64,000 bases of DNA, taken from positions 1-64,000 of the forward strand of contig JBMNMN010000003.1 in the NCBI GenBank assembly GCA_050953365.1. Reading direction: 5' to 3'. The stretch is from UBA1426 sp050953365 (lineage in GTDB: Bacteria; Bacillota; Clostridia; Peptostreptococcales; Anaerovoracaceae). This document shows positions 41,951 to 50,431 of this stretch, in pieces. A program made the translations under genes and the position numbers. Within the stretch, counting starts at the first letter, position 1; each line of letters starts with the position of its first letter. The notes under the pieces are model-generated. The model did not search any database and was not told where the DNA came from. It worked only from the letters and a program-made list of their open reading frames with translations.

Positions 41951-43363
41951 ATGGATAAGAAGGAATTGTTAAAGCGGATTCCTAAGATTGATGAGGTGTT
42001 GAAAGATCAGCGCCTATTTGTGTTTTTTGGGGACACTCCGAGGGAACTGGTAGTTGAATCCGTTCGGGAAGTTATCGACGAACTGCGAGCGAATATCCTC
42101 GGTTGGGACAAAGGAGATCCGTCGGCAATCGATGTGGACAGCCTTATTGACGATGCGGTAAAAAAGATTCGGGCGAAGAAGCAAAAAAGTCTGCGTCGTC
42201 TGATTAATGCAACCGGCACAATCCTTCACACAAATCTGGGGCGGGCAAGGCTGTCAGATGAAGCCGGGAGGAATGTGCTGGAAGCAGCCATGAATTATTC
42301 CACATTGGAATATGATTTGAAACGGGGAGCCAGAGGTTCCCGTCACGACCATATAGAGAAACTCATCGCAAAAATCGTGGGCACTGAAGGAGCTATGGTG
42401 GTAAATAACAACGCTTCTGCGGTGCTTTTGTGTCTTTCCGCCTTGGCAAAGGATAAAGAAGTCATCGTATCCCGCGGCGAACTGGTTGAGATCGGCGGTT
42501 CTTTCCGCATTCCTGAGATCATGGAGCTGGGCGGAGCGCAGTTAAGGGAGGTTGGCACTACCAACAAGACCAAACCAGATGACTATCGCAATGCCATTGA
42601 CAGGGAGAAGACAGGCGCGCTTCTAAAAGTTCACACCAGCAATTATAAAATTATGGGATTTACCGCAGAAGTGAGCTTGGCTGAACTGTCGACGCTTGGC
42701 AGAGAATTCGGAATCCCGGTGGTATATGATCTCGGGAGCGGTCTCATGGCAGATCTTCGGCAATATGGCATTGATGAACCGACGGTGCCGGAGAGTGTCA
42801 GAAGCGGCGCGGATATTGTCACATTTAGCGGTGATAAGCTATTAGGAGGACCCCAGGCTGGAATCATCATCGGCAAAATGCAATACATCGATTGCATGAA
42901 AAAGCACCCCCTGGCCAGAGCAGTGCGGGTGGACAAGATGACCTTGGCTGCTTTAGAAACCACTTTTCGTGAGTATCTCGACATGGAAAGAGCTAAGGAA
43001 ACGGTTCCCGTGTTATCCATGATCACCGTTTCCATGGATGAAATGAGAACGAAAGCTATTCTATTGGCGGAGCAGGTTCGCAGGGCAACAGATGTTTTTG
43101 AAATAGAAGTAATAAAGTCGGAGGGCCAGATCGGCGGCGGTTCAACACCCAACCAGTTCCTTCCCGGGTACGCGGTTTCCGTCGTGGGAAAGGGAGTTTC
43201 ATTAGACCGCATCGAACGGGATTTGCGAGCCTATGAAGTCCCTATAATTGTACGCATCAATCAGGACCGGGTGCTGATTGACATGAGGACCGTTACAAGG
43301 GACGAAGTGGAGACCGTGGCAAGAGGACTCATTGCCTGCGGTGAGAAATACAGCAGGAGGTGA
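41951..43363 (+). CDS. selA: L-seryl-tRNA(Sec) selenium transferase
   Basis: A 470-residue PLP enzyme converting Ser-tRNA(Sec) to Sec-tRNA(Sec) with selenophosphate. The N-terminal domain has RRLINATGTILHTNLGRA; the PLP lysine is Lys296 in FSGDKLLGGPQAG, matching E. coli Lys295; the C-terminal domain has SEGQIGGGSTPNQFLPGYAV. ATG at 41951 is chosen because GCAGGAGG lies just upstream; the frame is open farther up but would translate the tRNA-Sec gene. selB starts nine bases after its stop. Confidence 0.96.
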   Translation: MDKKELLKRIPKIDEVLKDQRLFVFFGDTPRELVVESVREVIDELRANILGWDKGDPSAIDVDSLIDDAVKKIRAKKQKSLRRLINATGTILHTNLGRARLSDEAGRNVLEAAMNYSTLEYDLKRGARGSRHDHIEKLIAKIVGTEGAMVVNNNASAVLLCLSALAKDKEVIVSRGELVEIGGSFRIPEIMELGGAQLREVGTTNKTKPDDYRNAIDREKTGALLKVHTSNYKIMGFTAEVSLAELSTLGREFGIPVVYDLGSGLMADLRQYGIDEPTVPESVRSGADIVTFSGDKLLGGPQAGIIIGKMQYIDCMKKHPLARAVRVDKMTLAALETTFREYLDMERAKETVPVLSMITVSMDEMRTKAILLAEQVRRATDVFEIEVIKSEGQIGGGSTPNQFLPGYAVSVVGKGVSLDRIERDLRAYEVPIIVRINQDRVLIDMRTVTRDEVETVARGLIACGEKYSRR

Positions 43364-43372
43364 GGGCGAAAA

Positions 43373-45283
43373 ATGCGTAATGTGATTGTGGGAACAGCGG
43401 GACACGTGGACCATGGAAAGACTTGTTTGATCAAGGCTCTCACTGGAATGGATACGGATCGGCTGAAAGAGGAGAAGAAGCGGGGCATCACCATCGAGTT
43501 GGGCTTCGCGGAAATGCCCAACTCCTCCGGCCAGCAGATCGGCATCATTGATGTGCCGGGCCACGAGCGCTTTGTTCGCAACATGCTGGCCGGTATCGGC
43601 GGCATCGACCTTGTGCTGTTGGTGGTGGCTGCCGACGAAGGGGTGATGCCCCAAACCGTCGAGCACTTCGAAATTATAAAAATGCTTGAAATCAAAAAGG
43701 GCATCGTAGTCATCACCAAAGTGGATCTGGTGGATGCGGACTGGCTTGAGCTTGTTAAGGAAGATGTGAAAGCTGCGGTAAAAGGCACTTTCCTGGAGGA
43801 TGCTCCTGTCATAGCGGTTTCTTCCCATACGGGAGAAAATATCGACGAGCTGCGGGCCCTGATCTTGGAAAAAGTAAAAGATGTATCGAATCGAAGGGAA
43901 GACCCTTCCTTGCTCCGAATCCCTATAGATCGTGTATTTACAATGGAAGGTTTCGGCACGGTAATCACCGGCACTCTCATTGAGGGTTCTGTCCGTGTGG
44001 GAGATGAAGTTCAGATCTATCCGGGAGAACGCATTGCCAAAGTCCGCAATCTTCAAGTGCACGGAAATATGGTTGAGGTTGCCTATGCGGGCCAGCGTAC
44101 TGCCGTAAATTTGGTTAATGTTAAAAAGGACGAGGTTAAAAGAGGGGATGTGCTTGCGGCGAAAGGCTCTTTGGAGCAGACAAGGATGCTTGACGTGAAG
44201 ATCCGCATGTTTGATGACGCGCCCAGGACCCTGGTAAACGGCAGCAGGTTACATCTGTATTACGGTTCTGCCGAAACCTTATGCAAAGCGATCCTTCTGG
44301 ACGCAGAGGCTCTGGAAAGCGGAGCATCCGGCTATGCGCAGCTTCGAATGGAAGAAGAAGTGGCGGTTCGAAAGGGTGACCGTTTTATAATTCGTTTCTA
44401 TTCGCCTGTGGAGACCATCGGAGGCGGCATTATATTGGATGCAAATCCGGTAAAACACAAGCGATTCCGGCAAGATGTGATAGACGCTTTAAAAGTAAAG
44501 GAAGCCGGCGACGAGGATGCCGTCCTGGAACAGACCCTTCGTGAGACCGGCAGAATGTTGCCGTCCGTAAAAGACATTGCTGTCCGGTTAGGCAGAACGA
44601 CAGAAGAGATCTCATCCGGTTTTCTGCGGCTGGCCTCTGAAGGGAAAGCTATAAATCTGTCGGAGGGCATCTACGTCCACGTTGAATTTATGGAAGGAAT
44701 CCGGAGAACCGCAGAGGGCATTCTTGACGAATACTACAATAAAAATCCCATTTCACCGGGCATGCAGAAAGGAGAGTTTCGAAAGAAGCTGGCAGACAAA
44801 CTGTACTTTACCGATGTGAAAACGATAGATCCTCTTATGCGTTATCTCATTGACAAAGAACATCTGAAAGACTTGGGAGACTCCGTGGCGCTGCCTAGCC
44901 GCCGGGTAGAGTATACACCGGAGCATTTAGCGTTACGCAATCGCCTGGAAAAGCGGTATTTGGATGCAGGCTTTGAGATTCCGGAATTGGAGGAATGCAT
45001 CCGCGATGAAAAGGACAAAGAACTGGCCAGGCAGATGGTGGAATCCATGAGCGAAACCGGTATGCTGAAAAAACTCACATACCAATACTATATGCACAGC
45101 AGCCACTGGGACGAGGCGATGAAGCGATTCCGGGATCACATGGAGAAGCATGGGAAAATCACGCTGGCAGAATATCGGGATCTCTTAAATACTTCGAGAA
45201 AATATGCGGTACTTGTTTTAGAGTATCTGGATCGTGAGAAAATTACCACAATGGTGGATGACGCCAGGATTCTGATTAAGTGA
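43373..45283 (+). CDS. selB: Selenocysteine-specific elongation factor
   Basis: A 636-residue GTPase that carries Sec-tRNA to UGA codons by binding the SECIS hairpin. The G domain has GTAGHVDHGKTCLIKAL, the switch RGITIELGFA, DVPGHERFV and TKVDL. Beta-barrel domains follow (about 175-370), then the C-terminal winged-helix array (about 390-636) that binds SECIS RNA. Length and domain order are normal for SelB. Spacing to selA is nine bases with AGGAGGTG overlapping the selA stop, so the two are co-transcribed. Confidence 0.96.
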   Translation: MRNVIVGTAGHVDHGKTCLIKALTGMDTDRLKEEKKRGITIELGFAEMPNSSGQQIGIIDVPGHERFVRNMLAGIGGIDLVLLVVAADEGVMPQTVEHFEIIKMLEIKKGIVVITKVDLVDADWLELVKEDVKAAVKGTFLEDAPVIAVSSHTGENIDELRALILEKVKDVSNRREDPSLLRIPIDRVFTMEGFGTVITGTLIEGSVRVGDEVQIYPGERIAKVRNLQVHGNMVEVAYAGQRTAVNLVNVKKDEVKRGDVLAAKGSLEQTRMLDVKIRMFDDAPRTLVNGSRLHLYYGSAETLCKAILLDAEALESGASGYAQLRMEEEVAVRKGDRFIIRFYSPVETIGGGIILDANPVKHKRFRQDVIDALKVKEAGDEDAVLEQTLRETGRMLPSVKDIAVRLGRTTEEISSGFLRLASEGKAINLSEGIYVHVEFMEGIRRTAEGILDEYYNKNPISPGMQKGEFRKKLADKLYFTDVKTIDPLMRYLIDKEHLKDLGDSVALPSRRVEYTPEHLALRNRLEKRYLDAGFEIPELEECIRDEKDKELARQMVESMSETGMLKKLTYQYYMHSSHWDEAMKRFRDHMEKHGKITLAEYRDLLNTSRKYAVLVLEYLDREKITTMVDDARILIK

Positions 45284-45300
45284 GCGCATAAAAATAATAA

Positions 45301-45429
45301 TGTGCAAAATTACAATTAATGCATGGTATAATTTCATATATTTTCCAAAAATCCTGCATAAATTGAAAAATTGCACACCATTCACCTCAAAAAGGGTGAA
45401 AATCCCTGCATTACTTGAAATTTTGCACA
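45301..45429 (+). promoter_or_regulatory. Three 25-bp operator-like elements, 52-bp centre spacing, with promoter
   Basis: Copies lie at 45301-45325 (inverted), 45353-45377 and 45405-45429 (direct). Shared features in reading orientation are CCTGCAT at one end and TTGCACA at the other, each itself a TGCA-N13-TGCA partial dyad. Centres are 52 and 52 bp apart, about five helical turns. TATAAT at 45327-45332 lies between copies 1 and 2, and a TTCACC/GGTGAA hairpin lies between copies 2 and 3. The next gene encodes a LysR regulator, whose sites normally are such dyads, so autoregulation is likely. A weaker match lies near 46857-46881 upstream of yedE. Confidence 0.65.
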
Positions 45430-45460
45430 GTTGCATCCCTTTCAGAAAGGAAACGGAAAA

Positions 45461-46354
45461 ATGGATTTCAGACAAATCGAAGCTTTTGTAAACGTAGTAA
45501 AGTATAAGAGCTTTTCAAAGGCAGCGGACGCCTCATTTCTTACCCAGCCTACCATCAGTACACATGTAGCCACATTAGAAAAGGAGCTGGGAACCAAGCT
45601 CATCGACCGCCGGGGAAAAGAGGCTTTGCCCACAAAGCAGGGGCAAATTCTCTATAAATATGCTATCAACTTGTTGAACACAAGGGAAAAGGCGGTCTTT
45701 GCCCTGGAAAGCTATGCCAATGAAATTGAGGGAGTTTTGGAAATTCAGGCATCCTCCATTCCGGGCGAGTACATAGTCCCTGAACTGATGGCAAAGTTCA
45801 GAGAAAAATATCCGCTGGTAAAGTTCTATCTCGAGCAATCCGACAGCAGTAAAGTGGAAGACAATCTGTTGGAGCAAAAAGGTGAAATCGGATTTTTGGG
45901 ATATCGTGGAACGGCAAACCTGCATTATGAAAAGATCCTGACCGATCCTGCAATGCTGATTACGCCCAACAATGAAAAATTTAGGCAGTTTGTGGGAAAA
46001 GAGATTATGCCGGAAGCCTTTATCAATGAGCCCTTTGTATGGAGAGAGCAGGGCTCTGCTACTCGAAAAGAGTTTGAAACAGCCATCGGCGCTATCGGCT
46101 ATGATCCGAAGCAATTGAACGTGGTAGCCAGGGTCAACAGCGTAGAGGCCATCAAGCAGGCTGTGGGTAATGGGTTGGGCGTTTCGGTGGTCTCGAAGAT
46201 AGCCATTGAGCGCGATGCAGATAGCAAGCAGTTCCTTTCATTTCCCATAGCGGGAATTAAATTGGACAGGGAATTCTTCTTAGTATGGAACAAGAACGTA
46301 ACCCTCTCACCTACCGCGGAAGCTTTTAAAAACTTCGTACTGAGCACATTATGA
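45461..46354 (+). CDS. Selenium-associated LysR family transcriptional regulator
   Basis: A 297-residue LysR-type regulator. The N-terminal helix-turn-helix (1-60) reads MDFRQIEAFVNVVKYKSFSKAADASFLTQPTISTHVATLEKELG; the effector domain follows (about 88-295). A LysR of this kind commonly stands between selB and yedE/yedF in clostridia. ATG at 45461 follows AAAGGAAA; the open frame ten codons upstream covers operator copy 3. Its stop overlaps the next start (ATGA). The effector is unknown; a selenium or sulfur metabolite is plausible. Confidence 0.9.
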   Translation: MDFRQIEAFVNVVKYKSFSKAADASFLTQPTISTHVATLEKELGTKLIDRRGKEALPTKQGQILYKYAINLLNTREKAVFALESYANEIEGVLEIQASSIPGEYIVPELMAKFREKYPLVKFYLEQSDSSKVEDNLLEQKGEIGFLGYRGTANLHYEKILTDPAMLITPNNEKFRQFVGKEIMPEAFINEPFVWREQGSATRKEFETAIGAIGYDPKQLNVVARVNSVEAIKQAVGNGLGVSVVSKIAIERDADSKQFLSFPIAGIKLDREFFLVWNKNVTLSPTAEAFKNFVLSTL

Positions 46355-46596
46355 AGACGTATTATGTATTGTTTCCGAATCATACGAACGGCGTCAGGCT
46401 GAAAGAAATCCTGACCCGCAGGAACTACAAGGTAACGATTGCTCCCACTCCCAGGGAGCTGAGTGCCAGTTGCGGGATCTCTCTATTGATTCGGGAAGAG
46501 GATGTAGCTGCAATCAAAGCGATCATAGAGAGTGAGCATATCGAAACTTCAGGTATCGCGTATATTGAAAAGGCAACCGATTCCTCGGAGGATTGA
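46351..46596 (+). CDS. DUF3343 protein, putative Se/S carrier (first copy)
   Basis: An 81-residue DUF3343 protein. The central motif TPRELSASCGISL has the single conserved Cys that is proposed to carry selenium or sulfur in this family. It overlaps the LysR gene by four bases, so the two are translated together. A second, diverged copy is encoded at 48364. Confidence 0.85.
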   Translation: MKTYYVLFPNHTNGVRLKEILTRRNYKVTIAPTPRELSASCGISLLIREEDVAAIKAIIESEHIETSGIAYIEKATDSSED

Positions 46597-46652
46597 TTTT
46601 GCCGATGCCGGCCGACAGCGTATGCACCGGCGATAACCTCAAGGTAAATGAA

Positions 46653-46713
46653 ACGGGCAAACCTCTTGCACGGTTAAAACCACCTGCATAAGGCATGTCC
46701 GTTTTTTGTTTTA
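46653..46713 (+). terminator. Strong intrinsic terminator after LysR-DUF3343
   Basis: A long interrupted stem (ACGGGCA/TGTCCGT, CCT/AGG, TGCA/TGCA) is followed by TTTTTTGTTTTAG. A second possible stem GCCGG/CCGGC lies just upstream (46605-46632), so attenuation is conceivable. Confidence 0.75.
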
Positions 46714-46998
46714 GTTTTAAAAAAGTAGCAACTGGTGTCGGGGCATCAAATGCAATTTCCGGTGTAGAAGAGGATTATAAAAAGTGTCCGGAATCAAATA
46801 TGAAGGTATCAAGCAAAGCGCTCCTCTGCCACCTTGACACCAAATCCAAATACTGATCTGCATGCATTGATATTCTCAATATGTTGTTAGAGATATATGG
46901 AAACTAACAATTTAACACTGTCATATTGCTTTGATAAAATTTAAATAAATACCGTCAAATTTTTATTTATCATCATTTTTGAAAAGGAGTCAAATTAA
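46714..46998 (+). other. 285-bp yedE upstream region without a gene
   Basis: AT-rich DNA. It contains a match (about 16 of 25) to the LysR-region operator element at 46857-46881, and AAAAGGAG before the yedE start. I see no clear riboswitch class and no small gene. Confidence 0.4.
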
Positions 46999-48063
46999 AT
47001 GAAAGCAAAGACCCTTGTAATCATCGCCGGTGTAATTGTAGGCGCATTCGCACTTATACTTACCTTTTTTGGTAACCCGGCAAATATGGGCTTTTGTATC
47101 GCTTGCTTTATAAGAGATACAGCCGGTGGCCTGAAACTGCACAGCGCAGGAGTGGTTCAGTATGTGAGGCCGGAAATTATAGGTCTGGTTCTCGGCGCTT
47201 TTATCGTGTCCCTGGCGAGCAAGGAATTTTCGCCCAGAGCGGGTTCTGCGCCGGCTTCACGCTTTATCCTTGGGTTTTTCATGATGATCGGCGCCCTCAT
47301 GTTCCTGGGATGTCCCTTGCGTATGATGCTTCGCATCGCAGGAGGAGACTTGAACGCTATCGTCGGACTTGTCGGATTTGTTGCGGGTATTTTGATCGGA
47401 ATCGTCTTCTTGAATAAAGGATTCTCCTTAAAGCGCGCTTATAAAGTCAGCAAGGTAGACAGTTACATATTTCCTGCCATTCAAGTGGCAATGCTGATGC
47501 TCCTTTTAGGCTTGCCGGCGCTGCTGGTGTTTAGCGCGGAGGGCCCCGGTTCCATGCACGCGCCTATCGCCTTATCGCTTGTAGCGGGCCTCGTCGTAGG
47601 AGCCATCGCTCAGAAATCCCGTCTATGCACAGCGGGCGGCATCAGAGACGCCATTTTGTTAAAGGATTTCACTTTGCTGATCGGTTTCGTTACGATTATC
47701 GCGGTTGTTCTTATCGGAAACATTGCTCTCGGCAACTTCAACTTAGGCTTTGAGGGGCAGCCCATTGCCCACAGTGACGGACTCTGGAACTTCCTGGGAA
47801 TGGCGTTGGTAGGATTTGCCGCTGTTCTTCTTGGCGGATGTCCTCTGCGCCAGCTCATACTGTCCGGCGAAGGAAATGTAGACTCGGCGATTACCGCTGT
47901 GGGCATGCTGATCGGCGCTGCATTTGCCCATAACTTCGGTCTTGCCTCCTCTGCTGCGGGGCCCACGCTGAACGGTCAGATTGCTGTGGTTATCGGCTTT
48001 ATTGTCGTTGCCGCCATCGGCTTTATGAACCTGCAGGGAAGATCTTTGAAAGGAGATGCTTAA
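46999..48063 (+). CDS. yedE: YedE family putative selenium transporter
   Basis: A 354-residue polytopic membrane protein (about ten helices) of the YeeE/YedE family, selenium-associated branch. Conserved Cys motifs typical of the family are MGFCIACFIRD, FLGCPLRMMLRIAGGD, SRLCTAGGIRD and GGCPLRQLILSGEGN. The family moves a sulfur or selenium species across the membrane using pore cysteines. The TusA-like gene follows after one base, the usual YeeE-TusA coupling. AAAAGGAG precedes the ATG. Confidence 0.92.
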   Translation: MKAKTLVIIAGVIVGAFALILTFFGNPANMGFCIACFIRDTAGGLKLHSAGVVQYVRPEIIGLVLGAFIVSLASKEFSPRAGSAPASRFILGFFMMIGALMFLGCPLRMMLRIAGGDLNAIVGLVGFVAGILIGIVFLNKGFSLKRAYKVSKVDSYIFPAIQVAMLMLLLGLPALLVFSAEGPGSMHAPIALSLVAGLVVGAIAQKSRLCTAGGIRDAILLKDFTLLIGFVTIIAVVLIGNIALGNFNLGFEGQPIAHSDGLWNFLGMALVGFAAVLLGGCPLRQLILSGEGNVDSAITAVGMLIGAAFAHNFGLASSAAGPTLNGQIAVVIGFIVVAAIGFMNLQGRSLKGDA

Positions 48064-48064
48064 T

Positions 48065-48268
48065 ATGTCAATCGATGCAAGAGGTCGCGCCTGCCCCGAA
48101 CCGGTTCTTATGACAAAAAAGGCTTTGAGCGCCAATCCGGAAGGGGTTGAAGTCCTGGTGGACAATGTCACTGCAAGAGAAAATATCAAACGCTTTGCCG
48201 GCAACCTGGGCTATCAGGTGACCGTGGTGGAGCAGGATGAAGATTACTTGTTGAAACTGACAAAATAA
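48065..48268 (+). CDS. TusA-like sulfur/selenium carrier protein
   Basis: A 67-residue SirA/TusA-family protein with the active-site motif GRACPEPVLMTKKAL (CPxP) and a normal two-layer fold length. It probably accepts sulfur or selenium from the YedE channel. ATG at 48065 is preferred to ATG at 48056 because GGAG directly touches the latter. It overlaps no neighbour and is followed by a hairpin. Confidence 0.9.
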   Translation: MSIDARGRACPEPVLMTKKALSANPEGVEVLVDNVTARENIKRFAGNLGYQVTVVEQDEDYLLKLTK

Positions 48269-48282
48269 ATCCATATAATAAA

Positions 48283-48309
48283 GGGGACGGTTATCACAAT
48301 ACCGTCCCC
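48283..48309. terminator. GGGGACGG hairpin (REP-like) after TusA-like gene
   Basis: Arms GGGGACGG / CCGTCCCC with an AT loop. It shares its arm sequence with 15254-15290. It may terminate or merely be an inserted palindrome between tusA-like and DUF3343 genes. Confidence 0.5.
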
Positions 48310-48363
48310 TATTCATTTTACAATAAATATTGACAAACGGAGATAAATGGATAGGAATAAAGA

Positions 48364-48606
48364 ATGAAGTATTTAGCGACTTTTCATACGCATTTTGATG
48401 CGACGAAATACCATAGATACATTCGTAAAATGGGCGCTATAGCGCAGTTAAAGCCAGTGCCTCGTAAACTCAGCTCATCGTGCGGAAGCTGCGTTGTTTT
48501 CTCCTCCGCTAAGGAATTTCCTTTGGAGGAGATGCTTACGCCGGATGTTGAGCGGCTCTATCAGGTTGAGGGGGATAATTATTTGCTGCTCGGCGAGAAT
48601 GAATGA
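48364..48606 (+). CDS. DUF3343 protein, putative Se/S carrier (second copy)
   Basis: An 80-residue DUF3343 protein with the conserved motif VPRKLSSSCGSCVVF; here a second Cys gives CGSC, unlike the first copy (single Cys). The N-terminus MKYLATFHTHFDATKYHRYI matches the family's first strand and helix. The ribosome site is weak (GATAGGAA). yedF starts 23 bases downstream, so the pair is likely co-expressed. Confidence 0.82.
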   Translation: MKYLATFHTHFDATKYHRYIRKMGAIAQLKPVPRKLSSSCGSCVVFSSAKEFPLEEMLTPDVERLYQVEGDNYLLLGENE

Positions 48607-48628
48607 GGGACCAAAAGGGGGAGCGAAC

Positions 48629-49294
48629 ATGGAGAAGAAAATTGACGCCAGGGGGAAAGCTTGTCCGATACCGGTCATTATGGCCAAAAAGGAGGCGGAC
48701 GGGGGCGGCACGGATTTTACCGTGCTGGTGGATAATCGGACGGCTGTGGAAAACCTTACGCGGTTCGGTAAAAGCGGAGGATTTGATATCGCTGTGTTAG
48801 AGAGCGGCGCAGATGATTATTCTGTACGCTTTATAAAATCCGAAGGGTCGAACTCCGAATCGGCCGCGGGGAAGGCGGAATCCGGCAAAGGCGAAGGGAC
48901 TGAAACCGGAGCGGCTGATGCACTTAACGATAATATTGGGATTCCACAGAATAAAAGAGGTTCCTGGGCCGTATTTATAGGAAGAGAAGGAATCGGTGAC
49001 GGAGATTCGGAATTGGGGAGCTCTCTGCTGCAGATGTATTTCTTTACATTGGCCCAAGGCGATGACATTCCTGACTATATACTGTTTATGAACAATGGGG
49101 TCAAAGTTCCCACACGCAATCATCAGGCGATTGAGCACCTGAAAACTTTAAAGGAAAGGAGCGCGGAAATCCTGGTTTGCGGCACGTGCCTAAATTTCTA
49201 TAATCTTGCCGACGAACTTGCGGTGGGCACCGTCAGCAATATGTACGATATAGCAGGCGCAATGCAGGCTGTGGATAAGGTTATCACATTATAA
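48629..49294 (+). CDS. yedF: Selenium metabolism protein YedF (TusA-DsrE fusion)
   Basis: A 221-residue protein with an N-terminal TusA domain (KIDARGKACPIPVIMAKKEA, CPxP motif), a variable Ser/Glu/Gly-rich linker (about 75-105) and a C-terminal DsrE-like domain ending in EILVCGTCLNFYNL (CGTC). This is the YedF arrangement found next to selenium genes. The protein presumably hands over reactive selenium or sulfur between its cysteines. ATG at 48629 follows GGGGGAG. Confidence 0.92.
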   Translation: MEKKIDARGKACPIPVIMAKKEADGGGTDFTVLVDNRTAVENLTRFGKSGGFDIAVLESGADDYSVRFIKSEGSNSESAAGKAESGKGEGTETGAADALNDNIGIPQNKRGSWAVFIGREGIGDGDSELGSSLLQMYFFTLAQGDDIPDYILFMNNGVKVPTRNHQAIEHLKTLKERSAEILVCGTCLNFYNLADELAVGTVSNMYDIAGAMQAVDKVITL

Positions 49295-49387
49295 CTGAGC
49301 TTGCAGATGGAAGGAGATACAAGTCACCAAGCTGCCAATAGAAATCAAGTTTGAAATAGAAATTATGAAGGGATATAGGTTTTTATC

Positions 49388-49822
49388 ATGGAGAAGAGAC
49401 TTTACAGATCATCACAAAACAAAGTACTTGCCGGCGTGTGCGGCGGTCTGGGGGAATATTTCGGAGTAGATCCCGTCATCGTCCGTCTGCTGGTGGTTGT
49501 TTTTACCCTTATGGGAGGCGCCGGACTCATTGCTTACATAATCGCAGCCATCATTATTCCTACAAGAGGCGCTGATAACATGTCAGGAGCGTATCAGCAA
49601 ACCTACGGAAACGGAGAGGGACAGGAAGGCAATTACGAAAGATACTCTCCCGAAGCCTCTGGAAACGACAACAGAAATACTATAGTGGTATTAGGGCTTA
49701 TCCTTATAGGTGTCGGAGGGCTGATAGCGTTTAGGTATTTTGTCCCATGGGTGCCAAGAGAACTGATATTTGCAGCCATTCTTGTGGTTGTCGGGGTGTT
49801 TATTTTACTGAAGCGAAAATAA
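49388..49822 (+). CDS. PspC domain membrane protein
   Basis: A 144-residue protein. The N-terminal PspC domain (RLYRSSQNKVLAGVCGGLGEYFGVDPVIVRLLVV...) contains a first membrane helix (about 32-56). A polar Gln/Gly/Asn-rich linker (about 60-95) leads to a second hydrophobic pair (about 98-144) like the DUF5668 helices that often follow PspC in clostridia. Likely a membrane-stress sensor or anti-sigma-like partner; no partner gene is near. Confidence 0.88.
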   Translation: MEKRLYRSSQNKVLAGVCGGLGEYFGVDPVIVRLLVVVFTLMGGAGLIAYIIAAIIIPTRGADNMSGAYQQTYGNGEGQEGNYERYSPEASGNDNRNTIVVLGLILIGVGGLIAFRYFVPWVPRELIFAAILVVVGVFILLKRK

Positions 49823-49846
49823 GATAACCATGAAACATACTGCAGG

Positions 49847-50350
49847 TTACAGGGTGAGCTGATAGGTCAGCTGCAGCATACCGTCCCTGCAGTCGAGGTA
49901 TTCCAACGTAAGCATTGAAAAGAAGTCATTATTGAAATCCAGAAGCTGTTCCAAATCAATGGAGCAGCTTTTTGAATCCAGCCGAATGCCGGGAGGGTTT
50001 GTCATACCCACCACAGTTTGGAGAAAGGTACCTCCTTTAAGACCGACGGCTTTCAGCATCATGTTCTGGACGAGGCTGCCTGCGGAACTCACGTCTTCCA
50101 CATAATCGGCGATGATCCTGTGGCTTCCGGGTTTGAAAATAAGGTCTACGATTTCCAACCGGTATTTTGCGGTGATGTTCCCAAGGGTTTTAACCTGAAT
50201 ATCCAACTCCAGATAAATGTATCCACCGGAGAACATAACTTTGTAGTCTCTGATATAGTCTCCGGCGGGAGAAGAAAGAACCTTCTTCCGCGCCGTCTTA
50301 TTTATCAGTTCTTCAGAAACGGTAATAATGTTTTGACTGCCGGATCGCAT
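49847..50350 (-). CDS. Hypothetical protein
   Basis: A 167-residue protein without signal peptide or membrane helices. The strand-rich middle (DYKVMFSGGYIYLELDIQVKTLGNITAKYRLEIVDL) alternates hydrophobic residues in a way that recalls lipid-binding LmeA/DUF2993-type folds, but I cannot confirm it. ATG at 50350 has AGGAGG seven bases upstream; the frame is open 24 codons earlier with no ribosome site. It is last in a minus-strand group with the thioesterase and aminotransferase genes. Confidence 0.6.
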   Translation of the reverse strand: MRSGSQNIITVSEELINKTARKKVLSSPAGDYIRDYKVMFSGGYIYLELDIQVKTLGNITAKYRLEIVDLIFKPGSHRIIADYVEDVSSAGSLVQNMMLKAVGLKGGTFLQTVVGMTNPPGIRLDSKSCSIDLEQLLDFNNDFFSMLTLEYLDCRDGMLQLTYQLTL

Positions 50351-50431
50351 GGCATCCTCCTGTTTAGACGGCCCCACGGCCCATTTCGGGCAGTTCCTGT
50401 ATGTTAGACTCCTGTCAGGCAACCGGTCCCG

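Noticed and set aside
46597..46713. Known metabolite riboswitch before yedE
   Set aside because: Compared by eye with TPP, SAM, cobalamin, FMN, fluoride and Moco leaders; none of the core words fit.
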